Positions 17,479 to 25,130 of a stretch of 64,000 nucleotides of DNA are shown here, one piece after another. Within the stretch, counting starts at the first letter, position 1; the number at the start of each line of letters is the position of its first letter. The position numbers and the translations under genes were made by a program. The notes below the pieces were generated by a model, which ran no database searches, was not told the origin of the DNA, and saw only the letters and a program-made list of their open reading frames with translations. Source of the stretch: Paraburkholderia tuberum STM678. Lineage in GTDB: Bacteria; Pseudomonadota; Gammaproteobacteria; Burkholderiales; Burkholderiaceae. Location of the stretch: contig NZ_CADFGP010000017.1 of assembly GCF_902833905.1 (NCBI RefSeq), positions 1-64,000 on the forward strand, given 5' to 3'.

Positions 17479-17586
17479 GCAACCCTGCAAGGCATAGCGC
17501 GAGTGTTATGGGCCGCACTTCTGAATTAATCCTCTATGCTGCAAACAGGCACGGCCCACACTTCCATCATCGGCCGGCGCTGTTCC
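17479..17586 (-). repeat. Integrase C-terminal tail repeat, copy 1
   Basis: Read on the minus strand this encodes MEQRRPMMEVWAV ... CSIED and a stop, the end of a P4-type tyrosine integrase. About 75-85 bases of it recur at 18387-18470 and 52385-52490, each time directly behind a DUF4279 terminator and in convergent orientation. Confidence 0.75.
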
Positions 17587-17811
17587 ATCAAATCGGTGCG
17601 GTGATAAGCCGCCTAAATCTTGTTCGACACGGTATGGGCAAGCGCCCGCTCGGCAAGGTCGCGCGCATAGCCCTGTTCGCTGGCCCAATCGCGGGAGCTT
17701 GAACGGAAGCCGTGCAATGTCGCCGTGCGCCCCGGCGTGTTGCTGTTCGCCTTCATAGGCTGCGCAATTGTCGATTTTGGTCTCTTCGAGGATGCGCTCG
17801 CGGATTGCGGG
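17521..17811 (-). pseudogene. Tyrosine integrase C-terminal remnant
   Basis: The minus strand carries TATLHGFRSSSRDWASEQG (the HxxR box of the catalytic domain), then LAERALAHTVSNKI, then an in-frame TAG where intact relatives have Glu, then AAYHRTDLMEQRRPMMEVW. The upstream part (17725-17811) shifts frame and the N-terminal two thirds are missing. It is a dead fragment of a P4-like integrase. It converges on immunity copy 1 and overlaps the tail repeat listed separately. Confidence 0.75.
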
Positions 17812-17913
17812 CGCTGCGCGCGCAGCCAGGGCTGGCAATAGAGGCGCGTCAACGCTGCTCGGCGACGAATCTAGAAAAACATCATCGGCAATATGCAGGA
17901 CTATGCAAACTGA
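17812..17913 (+). pseudogene. Scar of a third toxin gene
   Basis: 17812-17867 matches the linker region of the two intact toxins (LLGD segment). After a deletion, 17876-17913 encodes, in another frame, NIIGNMQDYAN and a stop, which aligns with NHIGNFHDWAN at the end of the copy at 52964-53740. So this was a full toxin gene that lost its 5' part and its middle. The third DUF4279 gene starts 11 bases later, the same spacing as in the intact pairs. Confidence 0.65.
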
Positions 17914-17923
17914 TCTTCATACG

Positions 17924-18340
17924 ATGAACGCACATCAACTCGCACATGCATCATTTTCGATAGCCGGGGATGATTTAGATCCCGAAGTCTGGACCCGATA
18001 TTTCAGCGTTACACCGGATACGGCGATAGTCAAAGGGGAGCGGTTTATGACTCCGTCGGGGCGACTGAGCAGCGTTCCGGGGCGTACCGGCGTATGGGGG
18101 GTGAGAAGCAAAGCCGCCGTTCGTAGCGACTCCCTGGAACCGCATCTCCGCTATCTTATTGATCGCCTGAACTTGCCGCGAGATGACTTGCGCCAGCTAC
18201 TCGCAGACAAGGGCGCACAGATGCGTTTCTTCTGTTATTGGGACAACGAGAGCGGCGACCGCGTGCCTGATGTGCCCGACGATATTCGCACCATGATGGA
18301 AACCATGGGCGGCACCGCTGAGATCGATGAATATCGATAG
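17924..18340 (+). CDS. DUF4279 protein, orphan putative immunity protein (copy 3)
   Basis: 138 residues from ATG 17924, aligned with the starts of the other two copies; an ATG seven codons upstream is possible. It is closer to the copy at 52537-52953 than to its neighbour at 17012 (HQLAHASFSIAGDDLDP, GVWGVRSKAAVRSDSLEPHLRYL). Its toxin is reduced to a scar, so it is an orphan immunity gene, a common state in polymorphic toxin loci, where it may protect against kin carrying the lost toxin. Confidence 0.65.
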   Translation: MNAHQLAHASFSIAGDDLDPEVWTRYFSVTPDTAIVKGERFMTPSGRLSSVPGRTGVWGVRSKAAVRSDSLEPHLRYLIDRLNLPRDDLRQLLADKGAQMRFFCYWDNESGDRVPDVPDDIRTMMETMGGTAEIDEYR

Positions 18341-18359
18341 AGCCTCGCTCGAATTCACA

Positions 18360-18386
18360 AGCCGATCCTCGCGAGTCGGCTTTTTT
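18360..18386 (+). terminator. Terminator behind the orphan immunity gene
   Basis: GCCGA/TCGGC stem with a CCTCGCGAG loop region and six T, the same element as at 17451 and 52491. Confidence 0.75.
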
Positions 18387-18470
18387 GTGCGACCTTGTAA
18401 GGCACAGCGCGAGTGTTATGGGCCGCACTTCTGAATTAATCCTCTATGTCGCAAACATGCACGGCCCCCG
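18387..18470 (-). repeat. Integrase C-terminal tail repeat, copy 3
   Basis: About 84 bases nearly identical to 17479-17565; on the minus strand it encodes the last dozen residues of the integrase (ending DIED and a stop). No integrase body precedes it: core chromosome (the RidA gene) begins right after. It therefore marks a junction of the accessory block. Confidence 0.7.
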
Positions 18471-18486
18471 TACCCACCATCACGAC

Positions 18487-18891
18487 CTAAACCACCGCCA
18501 CCGCCTCAACCTCGATCTTGAACCCATAGTGCAACTGCGGCACCGGCACGACCGCGCGCGCCGGCCTTGCCTCGCCGGCCCAGCCCGCATAGATCTGATT
18601 GAAGCTCGCCCAATGTTCGACATCGACGACATACACGCGTACCTGCACCAGTTGCGCGACGCTGCTGCCGACGCTTTCGAGCGCCGCCTTCACATTGGCC
18701 AGAACCTGTTCGGCCTGCGCGTCGAACGACGCATCGGCGAGCTTTTCGCCTTGCGCGTTGATCGGCAACTGCCCGGACACGAAGACGAAGCCATTCGCGA
18801 CCGCGACATGACTGTAGTGGCCGCCGGGTTTCGCCAGCGCGGCCGGATTGTCGGTGTGGGGCAAACGTGAGGCGTGCGTGCTATCGGTCAT
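18487..18891 (-). CDS. RidA family protein
   Basis: 134 residues. The YjgF/YER057c/UK114 fold is recognisable from NGFVFVSGQLPIN, then QAEQVLANVKAALES and the C-terminal ARAVVPVPQLHYGFKIEVEAVAV, although the usual catalytic arginine motif (R-P-A-R region) is slightly altered. These proteins hydrolyse reactive enamine or imine intermediates from PLP enzymes. GGAG lies six bases before the ATG at 18891. Stands alone at the right edge of the first accessory block. Confidence 0.88.
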   Translation of the reverse strand: MTDSTHASRLPHTDNPAALAKPGGHYSHVAVANGFVFVSGQLPINAQGEKLADASFDAQAEQVLANVKAALESVGSSVAQLVQVRVYVVDVEHWASFNQIYAGWAGEARPARAVVPVPQLHYGFKIEVEAVAVV

Positions 18892-18973
18892 CGACCACTC
18901 CAGAAGTGAAAATCTCGGAGCGATTCATCGCCGTGCTTCATTCAGCACGAACCCGCGCACGACGCATCACGCA

Positions 18974-19204
18974 TCACGCGTCCGCCATCTCGAGCTTTTC
19001 GCGCGCATCCGCGCAACGACGATTCAGATCGCGATGCATCAACTGGCTATCGAGCAGAGCCGATACATCCGTCAACCCGTGATCAAAGCGCAAGACGTAT
19101 TCGATGTCGGTGTAATCGTAATAAGCGCCGCTGTCGGCCAGCCGTTGCGCTTCGGCGAATGCCGCAAATTGCCGTTCGCCGTTCATCAGGTCTTTGATCG
19201 CCAT
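18974..19204 (-). CDS. Hypothetical protein (76 aa)
   Basis: I chose ATG 19204 (MAIKDLMNGERQF) because GGAG lies nine bases upstream; ATG 19234 or 19237 would add ten or eleven residues. The product is acidic and helical (AEAQRLADSGAYYDYTDIEYVLR) with no membrane segment. No family recognised. It is downstream of the MFS gene on the same strand, after 180 bases. Confidence 0.5.
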   Translation of the reverse strand: MAIKDLMNGERQFAAFAEAQRLADSGAYYDYTDIEYVLRFDHGLTDVSALLDSQLMHRDLNRRCADAREKLEMADA

Positions 19205-19418
19205 GAGTGCCGCTCCGAGGAACAGTGACTTCATCATAGCAATGCAAACCGCAACGCACGGTGGTGCGCGCGCAACACCAGGTGTTTTCCGGAGACGCGT
19301 CCGATGAACTCACGCGTCGGCCGATGCCCACAGCCGCAATAGCACGATCGCCATCCGGTTTTCACGCCGTTTTCACAGCGCTCGCGCAGCGCTCACCCTC
19401 GATATCCGAACAACACGC

Positions 19419-20639
19419 TCACACAGCCGCAACCGGCGACTTCGTCCCGTGCCAACGCATCACGAGCATGCGTCCGACAAAGCACAGACAGCCCGCCACG
19501 CCGACCACGATACCCATGCCCTTCGGCGTGCCGTCCTGCCACAGTCCGACCGCGAGGCTCGACAGTGCGCCGAGCGCGAGCTGCACCGCGCCGAACACGG
19601 CCGCCGCGGCGCCCGCGTTGGCGGGATAGCGATGCATCAGATCGGTCGTGCAGTTGGCGGACAACACGCCCACCACGCTGACGACAAAGAACAGCCCGAA
19701 CACGATCGACCATAAGCCGCCCCACCCCGTCAGCGACACGACGGACACGAACAGCGACGCGACGAAGCTCACGGTCGCCGCGAACGAGATGATCGGCACC
19801 GGCCCGAGCCGGCCGACGAGCCGCGTGTTCAGGTAATTGCCGAACATGATGCCGACGATGTTCAGCGCGAACAGGAATCCATAGTGCTGCGCGGACACGT
19901 GGAAATACTCGATGTATACGAACGGCGTCGCCGTGATGTACGCGAACATCGACGCGAACGCCATGCCGCCGCACAACATGTGTCCCCACGCGACCGGATC
20001 GCGCAGCAGCGTGCCATACGCGCCGAACGACTTCAGCAGCGCCGACTGCGCGCGCATCTCGCGCGGCCACGTCTCCGGCACCTTCAGGAATGCGGTCACC
20101 GCGCACACGGAACCGAACAGCGTCAGCGCGACGAACACGGCGCGCCAGCCGCCCAGCAGCAGCAACTGTCCGCCGATCAGCGGCGCGAGCAGTGGACCGA
20201 TCGCCGTGACGATCGCGATCATCGACAGGACGCGCGCCGCGTCGCCCGGCTCGTGCGCGTCGCGCGCGATCGCGCGAGCCAGCACCGACGCCGCGCCCGC
20301 GCCCAACGCCTGCACGAAGCGGAAACCGACCAGCGAGCCGATCGAGACCGACAGCGAGCAGGCGATGCTCGCGAGCGCATACATGATGATGCCGCCAAGC
20401 AGGATCGGCCGACGGCCATACGTATCGGACAGCGGACCGTACAGCAGCATGCCGATCGAAAAGCCGAACATGAAGCTCGTCAGCGTCGATTGCGCGGCGC
20501 CCGTGCCGACCGCGAAGGCCTGCGCGATGGTCGGCAGGCTCGGCAGATACATGTCGATGGAAATCGGCCCGCACGCGGCCAGCGCGCCGAGCAACAGGAT
20601 CAGCCGGCCATCGGGCCGGCGTCTGACGACGTGAGACAT
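19419..20639 (-). CDS. Bcr/CflA family multidrug efflux transporter (MFS)
   Basis: 406 residues with twelve predicted membrane segments. PISIDMYLPSLPTIA in helix 1 is the Bcr/CflA hallmark, GPLSDTYGRRP is the MFS loop 2-3 motif, and RFVQALGAGAASVLARAIARD is the helix 4-5 antiporter motif. It is expected to export drugs such as bicyclomycin or chloramphenicol in exchange for protons. Substrate cannot be told from sequence. Single gene. Confidence 0.9.
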   Translation of the reverse strand: MSHVVRRRPDGRLILLLGALAACGPISIDMYLPSLPTIAQAFAVGTGAAQSTLTSFMFGFSIGMLLYGPLSDTYGRRPILLGGIIMYALASIACSLSVSIGSLVGFRFVQALGAGAASVLARAIARDAHEPGDAARVLSMIAIVTAIGPLLAPLIGGQLLLLGGWRAVFVALTLFGSVCAVTAFLKVPETWPREMRAQSALLKSFGAYGTLLRDPVAWGHMLCGGMAFASMFAYITATPFVYIEYFHVSAQHYGFLFALNIVGIMFGNYLNTRLVGRLGPVPIISFAATVSFVASLFVSVVSLTGWGGLWSIVFGLFFVVSVVGVLSANCTTDLMHRYPANAGAAAAVFGAVQLALGALSSLAVGLWQDGTPKGMGIVVGVAGCLCFVGRMLVMRWHGTKSPVAAV

Positions 20640-20937
20640 GGGAAATCCGGATGGAACGCCGCGCCGGCATCGGCAGCGGAACGGGTGAAGCGGGAACGGC
20701 CATCAGTTGACCGGCTCGATTGTACGCGACGGTTAATCCGCTGACGGCGCTCGTGGCCCGCTGCGTGGACGTTGCGCGACAGCACCGCGCGGCGCGGCGC
20801 GGCGCGGCGCAATCAGCCTCGATCGGTTAAGCTGCCGCCAGCATGCCCAACGCGCTTCCGTATGCGCAGCTTGACGGCCCGACATAAAGGCTCGACGTCG
20901 CGCAACAGCCTTCCCCCTGATCCCGTTCGAACCCGCG
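20640..20937. other. Intergenic region with a GGCGC pentamer tract
   Basis: No gene seen. It contains four perfect GGCGC units (20791-20810) and should carry divergent promoters for the efflux gene and the EVE-like gene. Confidence 0.5.
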
Positions 20938-21408
20938 ATGACCGCCTTCCTGCTCATCTGGAGCCCCAAAAAATGGCCGTGGCCCGAGTTGCCCGACATC
21001 GCGAAACGCGTGGCGGCCGGCGACGCGGTGGCCGACGTGTGGGGCTGCGGCTTTGCGCGCGGCATCCTGCCCGGCGATCGCGTGTTCCTGCATCGCGTCG
21101 CGCAGGAGCCGAAGGGCATCTTCGGTTCGGGCTACGTGACGCGCGCGCCCTACGAAGTCCCCGACGCGTCGACCAAACGCGGCTACCGGCTGTGCATCGA
21201 TTTCGTCTACGACTGGCTCGTCGATGCGCATCACGCGCCGGTCATCACGCGCGATCAGCTGCGTGTGCATCCGTTCTCGGTGCAGACGTGGGATGCGCAA
21301 AGCTCGGGCACGATCATCAAGCCGATCGCCGAAGGCGCGCTGGAGAAGCGCTGGGCCGAATTGACCGGCAGGCGCAAGCCGCCGACGATACCCGCACCGG
21401 GCAGCTAG
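20938..21408 (+). CDS. EVE-like (PUA superfamily) domain protein
   Basis: 156 residues. FLLIWSPKKWPWPELPD, GCGFARGILPGDRVFLHRV, EPKGIFGSGYVT and FSVQTWDAQSSGTIIKP follow the pattern of the EVE-like modified-base-binding domain that is also found fused to HNH nucleases. As a stand-alone domain it may sense modified DNA or RNA. It lies 160 bases upstream of hemL and is probably independent of it. Ligand unknown. Confidence 0.75.
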   Translation: MTAFLLIWSPKKWPWPELPDIAKRVAAGDAVADVWGCGFARGILPGDRVFLHRVAQEPKGIFGSGYVTRAPYEVPDASTKRGYRLCIDFVYDWLVDAHHAPVITRDQLRVHPFSVQTWDAQSSGTIIKPIAEGALEKRWAELTGRRKPPTIPAPGS

Positions 21409-21569
21409 GCGAAACACGCGCCGCCGCGACCGCCCGCCCGCACAGCCCGCAGGCGCCGACTCCGGTACAATTTCTCGATCCACCCCAGCATCGCGCGAAG
21501 GGTCCGCGGGAATCGTCCGAGGCCCTTTGCGCCGCTGCGCAACCCCTGCTCCCTATTCCAGCCATCGCC

Positions 21570-22853
21570 ATGTCCAGAAACGAAACCCTCTTCGAACGCG
21601 CGCAACGCACGATCCCGGGCGGCGTGAATTCGCCGGTGCGCGCTTTCCGTTCCGTCGGCGGCACACCGCGTTTCATCGAGCGCGCGCAAGGCCCGTACTT
21701 CTGGGACGCGGACGGCCAGCGCTATACCGACTACATCGGCTCGTGGGGCCCCATGATCCTCGGCCACGTTCATCCCGAAGTGCTGGAAGCCGTGCAGCGC
21801 GCGCTCGTGAATGGCTTTTCGTTCGGCGCGCCGACCGAGTCGGAAGTCGAGATCGCCGAGGAAATCTGCAAGCTGGTGCCGTCGATCGAACAGGTGCGCA
21901 TGGTGTCGAGCGGCACCGAGGCGACGATGAGCGCGCTGCGTCTCGCGCGCGGCTTCACGAACCGCAGCCGCATCGTCAAGTTCGAAGGCTGCTATCACGG
22001 CCACGCGGACAGCCTGCTCGTGAAGGCCGGCTCGGGCCTGCTGACCTTCGGCAATCCGACCTCGGCGGGCGTGCCGGTCGATATCGCGAAGCACACCACC
22101 GTGCTCGAATACAACAACGTCGCCGAGCTCGAAGAAGCGTTCAAGGCGTTCGGCAACGAGATCGCCTCGGTGATCGTCGAGCCGGTCGCTGGCAACATGA
22201 ACCTCGTGCGCGCGACCCCTGAATTCCTGCAGGCGCTGCGGCGCCTGTGCACCGAGTACGGCGCGGTGCTGATTTTCGACGAAGTGATGTGCGGCTTCCG
22301 CGTCGCGCTCGGCGGCGCGCAGCAACTCTACGGCATCACGCCGGACCTCACCTGCCTCGGCAAGGTAATCGGCGGCGGCATGCCGGCGGCGGCGTTCGGC
22401 GGCCGGCGCGACATCATGGCTCACCTCGCGCCGCTCGGCGGCGTCTATCAGGCGGGCACGCTGTCGGGCAATCCGATCGCGGTCGCGGCCGGCCTGAAGA
22501 CGCTGCAGCTGATCCAGGCGCCCGGCTTCTACGACACGCTCGCCGCGCGCACCACGCGTCTCGCGCAAGGGCTCGCGCGGGCGGCACGCGAAGCGGACGT
22601 GCCGTTCGCGGCCGATGCGCTCGGCGGCATGTTCGGCATCTACTTTCGCGAATCGACCCCGACGAGCTTCGCCGACGTCACGAAGAGCGATGTGCCGCGC
22701 TTCAACGCGTTCTTCCACAAGATGCTCGACGCGGGCGTGTACTTCGCGCCGTCCGCGTATGAGGCCGGCTTCGTGTCGAGCGCGCACGACGACGCGGTGA
22801 TCGACGCGACGATCGACGCCGCGCGCGGCGCGTTCGCAGCGTTGAAAGGCTGA
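21570..22853 (+). CDS. hemL: Glutamate-1-semialdehyde 2,1-aminomutase
   Basis: 427 residues. IPGGVNSPVRAF is the start signature, VSSGTEATMSALRLARG the PLP phosphate site, FDEVMCGFR holds the cofactor Asp, and LGKVIGGGMPAAAFGG carries the PLP lysine (K in GKVIGGG). It makes 5-aminolevulinate for haem in the C5 pathway. Together with hemW and hemN the window carries three haem genes, though not in one operon. Confidence 0.96.
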   Translation: MSRNETLFERAQRTIPGGVNSPVRAFRSVGGTPRFIERAQGPYFWDADGQRYTDYIGSWGPMILGHVHPEVLEAVQRALVNGFSFGAPTESEVEIAEEICKLVPSIEQVRMVSSGTEATMSALRLARGFTNRSRIVKFEGCYHGHADSLLVKAGSGLLTFGNPTSAGVPVDIAKHTTVLEYNNVAELEEAFKAFGNEIASVIVEPVAGNMNLVRATPEFLQALRRLCTEYGAVLIFDEVMCGFRVALGGAQQLYGITPDLTCLGKVIGGGMPAAAFGGRRDIMAHLAPLGGVYQAGTLSGNPIAVAAGLKTLQLIQAPGFYDTLAARTTRLAQGLARAAREADVPFAADALGGMFGIYFRESTPTSFADVTKSDVPRFNAFFHKMLDAGVYFAPSAYEAGFVSSAHDDAVIDATIDAARGAFAALKG

Positions 22854-22916
22854 AGCCGGGCCCGAAGCAAAGGCCGCAACTCGCACGACCCAGACACCGC
22901 ACCACAACGGACACCG

Positions 22917-24068
22917 ATGTTCTCGCAAACCGATTTCGTCCACATGGAACGCGCGCTCGCGCTCGCGAAGCGCGGCATGTACACGGCCGACCCGAATCCG
23001 CGGGTCGGTTGCGTGCTCGTCAGAAACGGCGAGGTGATCGGCGAAGGCTTCACGCAGCCGGCCGGCCAGGATCACGCCGAAATTCGCGCGCTGAAGGACG
23101 CGCGCTCGCGCGGCCACGACCTGCGCGGCGCGACCGCCTACGTGACGCTCGAACCGTGCAGCCATTTCGGCCGCACGCCGCCGTGCGCGAACGCGCTGAT
23201 CGAAGCGCAGATCGGCCGCGTGATCGCGGCGATGGAAGATCCCAACCCGCAGGTCTCCGGCCGCGGTCTCGCGATGCTGCGCGAAGCCGGTATCGAAGTA
23301 CGCTGCGGGCTGCTCGCGAACGAAGCGCGGGAGCTGAACATCGGCTTCGTGTCGCGCATGACGCGCGGCCGTCCGTGGGTGCGCATGAAAGTGGCGGCGT
23401 CGCTCGATGGCCGCACCGGCTTGCCGTCGGGTGAGAGCCAGTGGATCACGAGCGCGGCCGCGCGGGCCGACGGTCATGCGTGGCGTGCGCGCGCGTCGGC
23501 GATCCTGACCGGCATCGGCACTGTGCGCGAGGACAATCCGCGCATGACCGTGCGCGCGGTCGATACGCCGCGCCAACCGCACCGCGTGCTGATCGACAGC
23601 CAGCTCGACGTGCCGCTCGACGCGCTGATCCTGGCCGGCGCGCCGACGCTGATCTTCTGCGGCGAGCTCGACGCGCGTCTCGAAGAACGCGCGAGCGCGC
23701 TGCGCGAGCGCGGCGCCGAGATCGTGCCGCTGCCGAACGCGTTCGGCAAGGTGGATCTCCCGCGCATGCTGAGCGTGCTCGGCGAGCGTCACGTCAACGA
23801 GCTGCACGTCGAAGCCGGCTACAAGCTGAACGGTTCGCTGCTGCGCGAAGGCTGCGTCGATGAACTGCTGGTCTATCTCGCGCCGAGCCTGCTCGGCGTG
23901 GACTCGATGAGCATGTTCAATCTGGACGCGCCCGACCAGCTCGAAGACCGCGTGAAGCTGAATTTCCACACGGTCGAGCGGATCGGCGACGATCTGCGGA
24001 TCCTCGCGCGTTTCGCGCCGACAGCCTTACCCGGGACCGACACCGTGTCTCCCACCGTTTCGAAATGA
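22917..24068 (+). CDS. ribD: Riboflavin biosynthesis deaminase/reductase
   Basis: 383 residues. The deaminase domain (1 to about 145) has the zinc motif DHAEIRAL ... EPCSHFGRTPPCANAL. The reductase domain follows (VRMKVAASLDGRTGLPSGESQWIT, then ILTGIGTVREDNPRMTVR). It carries out the second and third steps from GTP to the lumazine precursor. It is followed after 15 bases by riboflavin synthase. No FMN riboswitch is seen upstream. Confidence 0.95.
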   Translation: MFSQTDFVHMERALALAKRGMYTADPNPRVGCVLVRNGEVIGEGFTQPAGQDHAEIRALKDARSRGHDLRGATAYVTLEPCSHFGRTPPCANALIEAQIGRVIAAMEDPNPQVSGRGLAMLREAGIEVRCGLLANEARELNIGFVSRMTRGRPWVRMKVAASLDGRTGLPSGESQWITSAAARADGHAWRARASAILTGIGTVREDNPRMTVRAVDTPRQPHRVLIDSQLDVPLDALILAGAPTLIFCGELDARLEERASALRERGAEIVPLPNAFGKVDLPRMLSVLGERHVNELHVEAGYKLNGSLLREGCVDELLVYLAPSLLGVDSMSMFNLDAPDQLEDRVKLNFHTVERIGDDLRILARFAPTALPGTDTVSPTVSK

Positions 24069-24083
24069 TCAAGGACTAGCACG

Positions 24084-24719
24084 ATGTTTACAGGAATCGT
24101 CGCGGCAGTGGGCCGCATCGAATCAGTCAAGCCGCTCGGCACGGGCGGCGACGCGGGCGTGCGCCTGAACGTCGAGGCGGGCGGGCTCGACCTCGCCGAT
24201 GTGCAGTTCGGCGACAGCATCACGATCCAGGGCGCCTGCATGACGGTGGTCGCGAAGACCGCTCATTCGTTCGAGGTCGACGTGTCGCGCGAGAGCCTGA
24301 ACCGCACGGCCGGTCTCGGCGAAACCGGCGAGGTCAATCTCGAGAAAGCGCTGCGCGCACATGACCGGCTCGGTGGACATATCGTGTCCGGACACGTCGA
24401 CGGACTCGGTATCGTCACGCGTTTCGCCCCGGTCGGCGAATCGCACGAGCTGCGCATTCTCGCGCCGCGCGACATCGGTCGTTATCTCGCGTACAAGGGA
24501 TCGATTACGGTCAATGGCGTGAGCCTGACCGTGAACTCCGTCGTTGATCGCGACGACGGCTGCGAGTTCTCGATCAATCTGATTCCGCATACCGTGCAGG
24601 TGACGGCGCTCAAGCATCTGCACGACGGGGTAAAAGTGAATCTGGAGATCGATCTGATTGCGCGCTATGTGGAGCGGATGCTCAATGCGCCGCGCGATGG
24701 CGATCCATCCTCGACGTAA
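24084..24719 (+). CDS. ribE: Riboflavin synthase alpha subunit
   Basis: 211 residues with the two tandem lumazine-binding domains: MFTGIVAAVGRIESV and HIVSGHVDGLGIVTRF, each with its conserved SGHVDG or equivalent segment and VNGVSLTVN in the second. It dismutates two lumazines into riboflavin. Directly downstream the DNA repeats a degenerate version of its own last 20 codons. Confidence 0.95.
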   Translation: MFTGIVAAVGRIESVKPLGTGGDAGVRLNVEAGGLDLADVQFGDSITIQGACMTVVAKTAHSFEVDVSRESLNRTAGLGETGEVNLEKALRAHDRLGGHIVSGHVDGLGIVTRFAPVGESHELRILAPRDIGRYLAYKGSITVNGVSLTVNSVVDRDDGCEFSINLIPHTVQVTALKHLHDGVKVNLEIDLIARYVERMLNAPRDGDPSST

Positions 24720-24737
24720 CCTGGCCACTTCCCTCGA

Positions 24738-24795
24738 GACCGTTACGCGATACCTGGAGCGCATGCTCGGTGCGTATCGGGACAGCGATCGATCC
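24738..24795 (+). repeat. Degenerate tandem duplicate of the riboflavin synthase 3' end
   Basis: Right after the stop codon the DNA reads VTRYLERMLGAYRDSDRS, against IARYVERMLNAPRDGDPS at the real C-terminus (24656-24714). About 70 percent of the bases match by eye. It looks like an old tandem duplication that was left non-coding. Confidence 0.55.
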
Positions 24796-24878
24796 GCGCA
24801 GCAAGCCGGTTTGAGCGAGGCGAATCCGGGGCCGTGACCCAGCGCGCGTGCACGATCCGAAGCTGACAAACACAATGA

Positions 24879-25130
24879 AAGAGCCGCACCTGCTCCGGCG
24901 CTGCGGTCGCGCAGGCGCCGCGTCCCCATGCGATCGTGCGTGCATCGGTCGACGAACGTGGACTGATCAGCGACGCGGTCGTCGAAGTCTCGTCCGGCAA
25001 TCCAGCGTTCGACAACCTCGCCCTTCAGGCATCGCGGCGTGCCCAGCGCAGCGCGCTCACGGGCATGGACAATCAGCCTGTGGCGGTCGAAACGAATTTC
25101 GTTTTCAATCTACCGCACGCGAGTGGCGAT
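24879..25130 (+). pseudogene. TonB C-terminal-like fragment
   Basis: The frame reads RASVDERGLISDAVVEVSSG, then FDNLALQASRRAQRSALTG, the pattern of a TonB-C energy-transducer domain (beta strand, xSSGxxxxDxxAL helix). There is no believable start in frame (stops at 24864 and 24876), no membrane anchor and no natural stop before the catA gene on the other strand. An ATG in another frame at 24874 may be the lost N-terminus. Probably a decayed gene. Confidence 0.45.

Larger units (their letters stand above)
16020..17586 (+). repeat. Toxin/immunity cassette, copy 1 of a long inverted repeat
   Basis: This 1.57 kb unit is matched in the opposite orientation by 52380-53944. Both contain, in order, a leader of about 200 bases, a 258-residue protein gene, a DUF4279 gene, an intrinsic terminator and the reverse-oriented tail of an integrase gene. 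Similarity starts at ATAGACCAGCGG (16020) and ends at CGCTGTTCCA (17586). The outer flanks differ. Confidence 0.85.

Noticed and set aside
15847..18478. Direct repeats of the tRNA-Ser 3' end as island attachment sites
   Set aside because: I searched the right side of the block (to 18.5 kb) for the 3' end of tRNA-Ser and, around 52-54 kb, for that of tRNA-Leu, and found no second copy.
19884..20744. Long plus-strand frame opposite the MFS exporter
   Set aside because: Arg/Gln/His-rich shadow of the Bcr/CflA gene, with no start signal or known domain.
21405..23969. Very long open frame (854 codons) on the minus strand opposite hemL and ribD
   Set aside because: It is antisense to two certain genes, its product is Arg/Ala/His-rich without motifs, and long antisense frames are expected from GC-rich codon bias.
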